Shown here: positions 54,726-64,000 of the stretch, one piece after another | Numbering within the stretch: position 1 is the first letter of the stretch | Layout of the letters: each line of letters starts with the position of its first letter | Source: Hyaloscypha bicolor E | Lineage: Eukaryota > Ascomycota > Leotiomycetes > Helotiales > Hyaloscyphaceae | NCBI RefSeq assembly: GCF_002865645.1 | Contig: NW_020194692.1 | Coordinates: 455,317 to 519,316, forward strand | DNA: 64,000 bases | Reading direction: 5' to 3' | Translations under genes and position numbers: made by a program | The notes under the pieces: model-generated | Databases searched by the model: none | Seen by the model: only the letters and a program-made list of their open reading frames with translations | What the model was told of the DNA's origin: nothing

Positions 54726-57700
54726 TTACTTCCTCCCTTTGTAATAAGCTTATCCCCGAGCTTTATATAAGCCATTAATCTATCCAATTTCGTACTATAC
54801 TCCTTCCCAAAGTAAAACTAGTATCTCGGATATAGATATTATATATAAAAGGCTAGTGCCTTTGCCATATGACCTAGGAAGGTTTATTATTATTTCCGTA
54901 TAGTTCTGGACTAGTATTGTTTTTTGTATAGTCTAGCTAGTATTACAGGTTTTATAAAAGTCCTGGTATATTAATATTATTATTATAGAAACTCTATAAA
55001 ACCAGGGGGCTATTACTTAGTACTAAAGCTAGATATTATACTAGATCTTTATCCTAACTAATCTACTAAATTCTATACTTTAGCCTATTTCTTACTAGCT
55101 TAACTATAATAACCCGTTTAATGCCGTACTCTTATTTACTATTCTCTAGTATTAATAAGGGCGGTTCCGGATTCACTTAATCTAGTAGAGAATTCTAGGG
55201 GTCTTTTTATAGCTTCTCTATATAGAAAACTGGATATATCTTTATGGTTTCCAGCAGTTTTAGGAGAAACGAATAGCCATACTATTCTAGAATCTCAAAT
55301 AGGCCCTCTATTTAGTTCCCTAGCTTCTGGCTCGGATAATTGAATTTCTAGTACTTTATAGTAACCTATACTTTATTTCCTACTTTAAAATTAATCGGAT
55401 AGTAGTATTTATTAGCTTATACCACATATTATTCCTGTACTTACTTTATATAGCTTTAGGCAAGTTACTATAATTTATATAATCGATTTACTAATACTTT
55501 AGCTTTATCCCTATTTAGTTTCTCTTTAGGTAAGTTAGCTTTAATAGGGGAGTTCTAGTCCAGAGAGGTATAAGGCTCGTAGTTCTTTTTAGTTATAAAT
55601 AGGGACTAGCTAATAGTTTTATACTAAAGAGAGGCTTATTAATAATTAATTATAGTAACCTATTAGTTCCAGTTATCCTGGTAGTAATTAATATATAGGT
55701 ATAATTTCTAATTAAAATACTAATTAATAATCTCCGTTTATCTATCTATTTAGGAGTAATTAGCTATAAAGAGCTTGAGCTTTATACTAATTCTTATATA
55801 GAATTCGCTCTAAAAATCGGATATAAATTAGGGTCCCTAATCTAATATAATTATTTCTGGAATACTTACTTAGTATATTATATAAAGTAAAAACAGAGGT
55901 ACTAGCTACTTGGCTATAATTATATCTTATACGGGAATTATAATTAGGTATTTAAATAAGTAATCTATAAATATAGTAATTATATTATAGCCTGATTTAC
56001 TTTCTGGATAGCTTTTAAAGTCTATAGTAATATATTACTAGGGGTAATTAGGAACTAGAAGGAAATAAAGCAAACTAGGCTTCTTATTTCTAGATATATA
56101 TAATCTCCTATAAGTATAGTAATTACTATAGTATTAATTAATATTCTTGCCTATAGATAGCTAGTAATATTACTTCTTTAATAGCTATTAAAGCTTTATA
56201 TATCCAGGATATCTAAAAAGGGATTTATTATATACTTTATAGATTAGGGCAGTCCGTAAAAATAATCCGGGAATTATTTTATTCTCTGTAATATAGAGTT
56301 TTTTATAATATAAAAGAAGGCCGTCTTATAATATTTAGATATTACTTTTGGCTTGGGCTATTATATATAGCTTCTTTAGATCCGGTAATATATAATTATT
56401 CTATAGGATCTTATTTACAAGTTATAAACTACTATACTTGGCAAGAGCCTCTAATAGTACTTCTATAGGAGCTACTATAGCAGAGTTTACTAGTAAAGCT
56501 TTTAAGAGAATATCTTCTTTTAGGGGAATTATACCTCTAATAGGAATATTTTTCTCCGGAAAATCTTTAGTATATACTTGGTTTTTAGGGCCAAATTCCG
56601 GATTAAGTAAGCCGACCTTATAAAGTATTACTATAAGCTATAAGTTATAGATAATCTCTGGATTAATCTTATTTTTAGAGAGAAGTACTTGAGTTTATAG
56701 CTTCTTCTTAATCTGGCCCTAAGTATTTACTTTATCTTATTTTTATAATAAAGTATTTATTTATTTATTTAATTTTCTAGAATAATATATAAGCTTGAAA
56801 TAATAGCGGGATAAGAGCTTAGCCTATCTAGCTTATTAAGAAAAGAGCTTCTTAGTAATTATAAAGTACTCCAAAATATAATAATTAGAATAGATCTTAA
56901 AGAGAGTATCCTAAAAGCCCTCTAGCTTAGCTCTCTATTTCTCTAGTACTCGAACTATAGCAAGTATCTCCTTATTATATATATTATAATTAAGTTTTAC
57001 CGGAAATATAGTTTTGGAAAAATAAGCTATAGAATACTAAAGGCCTATTTCTGGGTCTTATTAAGAGAATAGGCCAGTAACTACTTCTTTAGATATATCT
57101 ATTTCTATTATTATAGGCAGATCTGGATTATAGTATTATAAAACTAAAATAGAAATTATAGCTTTCTTTAGATAAGTAAAAGCCTTTTGGTATTACTCGG
57201 ACTACTTAAAAGAAATATCCTTTTTTATAATTAAGGTAAGAGGTCTAGTAATTCATTTATACTTTCTAATAAAGTATTTATAAAAGTTATAGAAGCCGAA
57301 AAAGAACTATATATCCTTGACTATCTTTAGGGATTACTAGTTATATATTACTTTGACTTTATTAGGATCTACTTTAATACTAGATATAGAGATAATAAAG
57401 CCCAAATACTTTATATATATGACTTTGAATTCCGATTTCTTAATATTTATTTAAAGGCTAGTAAGATATAAGTAGTCTAGTATTTTTCATATATACTATT
57501 TATACTTTACTAGGTTCTCTAAATAAATAAGAATATTATTAAGGTATACTATATAAAAATTATCCAGATATTTAAAAAGTATATTATTTATATAGTATTA
57601 ATATATAGCCGGGCCATTTATAAAGCCTTTCTAGAGAATATTACATTTATATATTCTATAGTAAGTATGAAATATTATTAGTTCCTAAAAGTCCGGGTTT

Positions 57701-60700
57701 ATAGCTATATAATAGAAAGCTTAGTAAATATTTAATTTGATATAGATCTTGGCCTTAGATAATTAACTTAAAGTCTTATTAATAAGGGAAAGGAAATATT
57801 AATTTTTCCGGATAATATTATTTAGGTAGCGGAAATTAATATAGAAGTATAAACCTCTGTTTGCTTTTTTTATAAAAAGAACTAGTAAAGTAAAGGGAGC
57901 CTAACTAGCTTTAATAAAGCCCTTAGCCAGATTATCTTATAAGAAATGCTTGATTTCTAGAAACTCTTAAATAAACTACTACTAGAGGAATTAATATCTA
58001 ATACTTTTGGTTTTCTTTAGGCCTTTAATCTAAATCTTATAATTATATAGTCTATAGGGAGAAAGAGTATTAGATTCCTTCTTAGAAAAAACAGAGGCAT
58101 ATTTCTTGAGTTCCGGAAATAATATTCTCTATAGTTACTAAAGCTCTATTTCTCCCGGTTATTAATTCTCTAGACTAGGGATAGCTTCTTTTTTCCGAGC
58201 TTTAAGCTCCTTATTAATCTTATAGATAGAGATTTGACTAATAATATTATCTTCTTTCTTAGCTATATAATTAAATACTATAGAGATAAGAATAGCTAGA
58301 TCTAATATTTACTCTTTATTAAGAACTTCTTTTTGCTTTTTTAGCTTTTACTTAAGTATTATATTTTAATTAGGCTATAAAAGCTCCTTTTCTATAGTCT
58401 TATATAATTTCCTCTAATTAGTCCGGAAAAAGAAAGACTATTCTAGAATAGAAAATTTCCAGGAATAGCTTATAATAGAATCTTATTAATTAGTATCTTT
58501 TTAATACTTCTTATTAGATTACTTCTCTAGCTATTACTATAAAGTACTAATAATATAATCGAATTATATAGATTTAGGCTTATTCTTTGGCTATATAAGC
58601 CTATATCTTCTATAATTAACCAGAATATTAATATATATTACCTATTTTCTACTAAAAATAATATTATAATTTTTAAAATTCAGGATAATTATAGATATAT
58701 TAATACTTTATCTATTAATTAGAAGTAAGACTTCTATATATTTCTTAATAAACTTAGCTAGCTTTTTATTAAAACCGTATATAGTATAGGATAAGAAAAG
58801 GAGTTATAGTTTTATTCCTAAAAATCGCTCTATAAGCTAAATAAGCTTTATATTAATAAAAGCGTAACTATTAGCTCTAGTATTAATAAGGGAAGAAGAC
58901 TTAATTCCTAATCTATTTATATTAATAGTATAGAGTATTATAAGAGTATTTCCTCTTATTAGATAAGTTAAGTTAATCTCTACTAAATCCATACTATAAG
59001 TCCCTAAAGTAGAGACTTTTTTTAGAAGTACTTATTTCCCGGTTCTATACCAGAATTAGAGCTCGAATTCTCTAAATACTTTATTTAAATAATATACTCT
59101 AGTAGAATGAAAACTAAGCCTGGCTTAATTCTAGAGAGAGCTATCTTGGTTTCCTTACTATATAGAAGCAGATAGTATCTAATATAGTAGCCAAACTCGT
59201 TATAATTATAGTACTTAATAGTCGAGAGATCCTCGGTTTTTATAGGATATTACTTATACTTATAAGGGAATATATACTTAATAAAAGTAGTTAATATAGG
59301 CTCTTTGGGCTCCTCCTTAGAAGTATATTTCTTAGGAGTATATGAGGGTATAATACTAGAAGTGAACTTGGCTAGGATAGCTCCTGCCTTCTTATACTTC
59401 TTAGTTTTCTTATATATAGCCTTAATCTACTAATTATTAGTAGTATAGTATTAAGCAAAGCAAGTAGTATTAATAAATGAATTATTATAATATATATATA
59501 CTAACTTCTAGAGCTTTGGTAGGAGCTTCTTATTTAGTTTATACTTAATATCTTAAAGACTAATACTGCCTTCTATAAATAGTTATAAGAAGAGAATATA
59601 GAACTCCTAAAATACTTAATTAGAATATATTTAAAGCTTACTAAAGTTATAACGAGTATTCTATATCTTATTAGGATTAGAGTATAGCTTCTTTAGGTAA
59701 GAGTAGAACTCTAAAAGCTAATAGTACTAATTCAGACTATTTTTATCTATATGAGGATTAGTTAGGGCAAGAGTATTACTAGTAAGCCTACTAGAAATAT
59801 AGATAATCTTGAGATTCTCTAAGGAATATAAGTTAGTATTTCCTTATAGCTTATTCTTAATCTGAACTAGCTAGTTATTAAAGATAGTATAATCTCTAGT
59901 AAAAAGAGTTAGATCTGGGAGCTTAGTAATTCTAGTATCTCTAAAGAAAGCGTGAGATATAGGGGATTCTAGACGAGAATAAGCGAGAGATAATTCGAAA
60001 TTCTTTTAAAAGAGATTCGAAGTAATTAGAGCTACTATAAGCCAATCTATTATAGCCATATAGTATTTGATTTTGTCTTTAAGCTTAGTATTATAGAGCT
60101 TGGTATTCTCGAGAATAGCTTTATTATAACTATAGGCATTCTTATATGAAATAGCTCTTTAGATATTCTCCTAATAGTTCTTTATAATAATATTAATATC
60201 TGAGAGCAAAATATTAGGTTCTTTGGCCTATTTATATAACTCTCTAGTAGTAATATAGTTATTAGTCTCTAGAAGCTTTATAATAAAAGCAGAGGATTCT
60301 ATTTCTATAGACTTATTTATAAATTCTTTAGAAATATTAACGGGATGTTTAATTCGGGAAGGGCTACTAACGGGATGACCTGAACTAGCAGGAGCTTTAC
60401 CGGAAGCCTTAGCAGAAGTTAATATAGTTCCTGGTTATATAATATCCTGAAAAATCGATCTATTATACTTTTCTTTTACTATATCCTTCCTGGTAATCTT
60501 ATTACTAGTATATATATAGGGCCTATAAGATTATAGGATAGGGCTTGGAGATAGTAGTCAGGTTACTAGCCTATAGGTACCTATTACTCTAGGACTTGGT
60601 TAAAGAATAGCCTTTATTCGAGGTTCTTTAATTTTTCGGGTTTTCGGAAGGGTTTCTAATATATTACTAGTATATATTTATAAAGGTATAAATACCTAAT

Positions 60701-60858
60701 TCTTCTAAGAATTTTAAAGCTTTTTGCTTTTATTATTCTGGAGTCTATTACTCGAGTTTCTAAGGTTTTATTATCTTGGTAGTACCTATATTTCTAATAG
60801 TTCTGAATTAGTTTATTTAAAATCCTCTATAGGATTAAAGGAAGTAAGCTTTGAATAC

Positions 60859-61131
60859 TATTACGGGTATAGTATTTAGGGCTTAGAAAGCAAGATAAAA
60901 GGTCCCTTATAAAAATAATTCAAAGCTAAGGAAGAGAAAACTAGAATATAGGAGGCTGTAAAAGAGTATATATATCCTATAGTATACTAGTCCTAAAGGG
61001 GCTAGCCTTCTAAATATCTCTAGTATATTTCAAGTATATTTCCCTAATAAGGCGGCTGTATTATATATGCCTAGGAGGTATCTAGTATCTAGTAAGGCAT
61101 CTCAGATACCGGATATCTAGAAATTATAATA
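60859..61131 (-). repeat. 5' LTR of element A
   Basis: 273 bp, more C-to-T/G-to-A mutated than its partner (GGCGGCTGTATTATA against GGCGGCCGCATTACG). The first base pair of the TG end is changed by the same process. Confidence 0.85.
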
Positions 61132-64000
61132 TGGATCTTATTCTTTTTACTAGACTTAATACTTTAGCTTCCTATAAAGTAGTTTTACTACTTATATTTC
61201 TTGAACTTTATATTTTGTTTTCTTATCTTATAGTTCTAATAATAAAGGCTCCGGATTTACTTATCCGGAAAGAAAGTTACCTGGATCTTTATATAGCTTT
61301 TTTATATAAAATACCGGATATATTCTTATTAATTCCGGAAGCTTAAGCCTAAAGAAATATCCTATTTATTTCAGGATTTCATATAGTTCTTCTATTTAGT
61401 AAGCTAGCTTATAGCTCGGATAATTATTCTTCTAGTATTTAGTAATAATTCATATCTTATTTCCTACTTTAAAGTCTATTAGTTAGTAGTACTTATTAGC
61501 TTAAGTAATATAATATTCTTATACTTATATTATATTTTCCTATATCTTTTACTATAATTTATAAAGCCGTATTACTAGAGCCTTTACCTCCTATTTATTT
61601 AACTCTTTTTTTAGGATACCTAATTATACTTGGGTTTTCTAATTAAATAATATTTATAGTTTATAGTTTTTCTCTATAAGAAACAGGGATTAGCCTATAG
61701 TTTTATAGACTAGAGCTACTTACTAGTAGTTAATTATTATTATCTATTTGTCCTAATTATCCTAGTAATAATTCATATAGAAATATAGCTATTAGTTAAA
61801 ATACTAGTTAATAATCTCTATCTAGTTATTAGTTTGGAAATAATTAGTAGTTAATAACTTGAGCTTTATACTAATATATTTATAGAACTCGCTTTAGAAA
61901 TCCGATATAAACTAGGGGCCTTAATTAGATATTATAGTCTCCGGAATACTAATTTAGTAAACTATATAAATAAGAAATAGAAGTACTAACTCTTTAGCTA
62001 TTATTATATCTCGAACAGGAATTATAATAAGATACTTATCTAGGTAATTAATAAAAATTACTATTATATTTTACTTATTTCTATTCTCTAGGTATTTCTT
62101 AAAATCTACTAATATATACTATTAGGAGTAGTTAGGAACTAGTAATAAATATAAGAGCTCTGGCTTTTTATTTCTAGAAATATAGGATTATTAATAAGTA
62201 TAATAATTATTTCTATATTAATTAATATTTATATCTTGGCCTAGCTAGTAATAGCAGGCCTAAAGAAGCTATTAAAGCTTGGCTTATCCTAGATATCTTA
62301 TTAGAGGCTATATATATATTTTCTAAATAAGAGTAATATATAAGAATATCTCGGATATTATTATATTATTAGATATAAATAGTTTACTATATTATAAGAA
62401 AAGGCTATCTTATAATATCTAAATATCTTTCTTTTTATTTCTTGCCTTATTTTATAGCTCTTCTAGCTCTAGTAATTCTTAATTCTTACTTAATAGCTTA
62501 TTTACTAGCTAGATACTATTATATTAGGTTTTTTCCTAAGCTAGGCTTACTAAGGCCTTAATTAGGGCTAACTAGAGATCCCGTATAATATTATTATTAA
62601 TCTTTTATTATAAGAAGAGAATTTGGGTCTAATAGGCTACTATTATCTTATTCTAGATAGTTATATCCTTATATTTCCTATTTAGGATATTTACTTATTT
62701 ATTTAACTTATTTACTTAATATATAAGCTTAAAATAGTAATAAGAAAGATATTTTACCTAGTAAGCTTATCTTATTAAAAGCTTTTTTATAGTTATAAAG
62801 TACTTAAAAGCTTAGTAATCTAAGTAAATTATAAAGAATACCTCTTATAGGCCTTCTAGTTCTACTTATTATTTAATTAAGGAAATAATAATAATAAATA
62901 TCTCTTTATTATAGATATTATAGTTTAGTTCTATTAATTATATAATCTTAGAAAAGAATACTACCGGATACTAAAGTCTTATCTAGGGGTCTTATTATAA
63001 AAAAATACCGGCTATAACTTTATTTAATATATTTATCTTAATTATAGTAGGAAAATTCGGATTATAGTAATATAGAATTAGTACCGAGAATATAGCTTAT
63101 TTTAGCTTAGTAAAATTTTCTTAATACTAATCTATTTACTTAAATAGAACTCTTTTATATATTAGAGCTATTAAGGGCTTTACTATATGGCTATATTTCG
63201 TAATAAAATACTAATAAAAGTTATAAAAACCTAGAAAGCCTTATATTTCTTTAATTATTTTTAGTAGTTATTAGTTCTTAATAACTATTATTTTATCTGG
63301 GTCTACTTTAATACCTCTAATAAAAATAATAAAGCCTAGATATTTCATATAAGTAATTTTAAACTTTAATTTCTTAATATTTACTTAGAGGCTAGTATCC
63401 CGCAATTACTAAAGGACCTTTTATATATAGTTTTTATATTCTAGGGAATTATTCGAGTAAATTAGAATATTATCTAAATAAGCTATATAAAAAATATTAA
63501 GGTAATTAAAGAAAATATTATTTATATATCTCTAATATATAATAGGGCTATTAGTTAGGCCTTTCTAAAGAACTTTATACTTATAGGCCCTATATTTCAT
63601 ATAGAATATTATAAGTTCTTCTAATTCTGGGTTTATTTAGATCTAATAGAATACTTACTAAATATTTAGCTTTATATAGATCTTGGCTTAAGCTAGCTAT
63701 ATAAGGGTTTTATAAATAAGAGAAAGAAAATAATAATTCTTTTATATTAAGTTATTTAGCTTATAATAATTAATATAGAATTAGAGAGCTCTATTAGCCT
63801 TTTTTATAAAGAGAATTAGAAATATAAAAGAAAACTAACTTAGCTTAATAAAGCCTTATTAGAGGTTTTTTTTAAGGAAATACTTAATTTCCTATAGCTC
63901 GTAAATTAATTATTAATAAAGCGGGAAATACCTTAGGCTTTCTAGGTCTTTAGAATTATTAATCTAAATCTTATAGTTATATAATTAATATAGGAATAAG

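Larger units (their letters stand above)
54448..61136 (-). mobile_element. inner Ty3/gypsy retrotransposon (element A), complete but RIP-dead
   Basis: The element spans 54453-61131 (6679 bp). Target duplications TGGAT are at 54448-54452 and 61132-61136. The LTRs are 273 bp each without indels. On the minus strand each LTR starts TGTTATAATT (or its mutated form TATTATAATT) and ends CCCGTAATA. The minus strand at about 57490-57546 carries the reverse transcriptase signature, now YLNNILIY.ENLVKYK, with TAG and TGA at expected Gln and Trp codons. No readable gag or pol frame longer than about 70 codons survives. Composition is very TA-rich throughout. Confidence 0.85.
54171..64000 (-). mobile_element. 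outer Ty3/gypsy retrotransposon (element B), split by element A
   Basis: Sequence at 54171-54452 continues at 61137 onward; both sides align in order with the inner element's own left part (54726-55050 and about 55050 onward). The minus strand around 63360-63483 reads a reverse transcriptase block: AYLD(N)ILIYSNNSLEYK, then VNIKK, with stops at expected Gln and Trp codons. The element runs off the right end of the window. It is RIP-decayed with no intact gene, and its left LTR is only vaguely visible ending near 54170. Confidence 0.72.

Noticed and set aside
56438..56623. Short frame in the gypsy region
   Set aside because: A chance opening in RIP-decayed DNA on the strand opposite the retrotransposon genes.
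61131..61346. 71-aa plus-strand frame starting at the end of the 5' LTR
   Set aside because: It spans the insertion junction, lies antisense to the retrotransposon and is made of TA-rich codons only.
1..64000. CRISPR arrays, rRNA or tRNA genes, bacterial-type operons
   Set aside because: No spaced repeats of CRISPR type and no rRNA or tRNA-like cloverleaf seen by eye. The genes are spliced and eukaryotic. A tRNA scan would be needed to exclude a tRNA fully.

Overview
This window looks like nuclear DNA of a filamentous ascomycete (Pezizomycotina). The introns are short (about 45-115 nt) with fungal branch sites. There is a fungal kinetochore DASH subunit (Spc19), Zn2Cys6 transcription factors, fungal secreted-protein families (GH5_5 cellulase, NIS1-like, Egh16-like), a fungal-type NRPS, and AT-rich islands with the C-to-T/G-to-A decay of repeat-induced point mutation (RIP). 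The exact class cannot be fixed from sequence alone. A plant-associated leotiomycete or sordariomycete is a reasonable guess.

Layout. 0-10.2 kb: a RIP-damaged cytochrome P450 pseudogene, a NIS1-like secreted protein (minus), a secreted FG-GAP/VCBS-repeat protein, and a GPI-type GH5_5 endoglucanase, separated by long intergenic or AT-rich DNA. 10.5-11.3 kb: a non-autonomous hAT-type element with an 8-bp target duplication and a second small element nested in it. 11.5-18.2 kb: a housekeeping block with SPC19, a MET1-type uroporphyrinogen-III methyltransferase converging on it, a truncated 2EXR fragment, an AT-rich island, and a pyridoxal-reductase-like aldo-keto reductase. 18.2-31.2 kb: an AT-rich island with a 30-nt G tract, a type-B carboxylesterase, two tandem elements with 40-bp inverted repeats, poorly conserved ORFs, a Zn2Cys6 regulator with a GC-AG intron, a broken FKBP gene and a broken FMN-dependent monooxygenase. 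32.6-33.6 kb: an Egh16-like gene with a frameshift in its signal peptide.

35.3-38.2 kb holds a complete 2.9-kb cut-and-paste transposon with ~170-bp inverted repeats, a GATC target duplication and an integrase-type (DDE) transposase, Ginger-like in organisation, with one premature stop. 38.5-48.1 kb is the most cluster-like part: a 1670-aa NRPS with the unusual order A-T-C-T-C, a divergently spaced dual-finger (C2HC + Zn2Cys6) regulator, and an NAD(P)-dependent reductase of the dihydroflavonol-reductase type. A small biosynthetic cluster is an inference. No transporter, oxygenase or thioesterase accompanies it.

48.3-52.5 kb has a 749-aa coiled-coil protein and the 3' part of an ankyrin-repeat gene that ends at a RIP boundary. 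52.6-64 kb has no intact gene. It is two nested, RIP-destroyed Ty3/gypsy retrotransposons. The inner one is delimited exactly (6679 bp, two 273-bp LTRs, TGGAT target duplication), and the reverse transcriptase YLDD motif is still readable as YLNN and YLDN.
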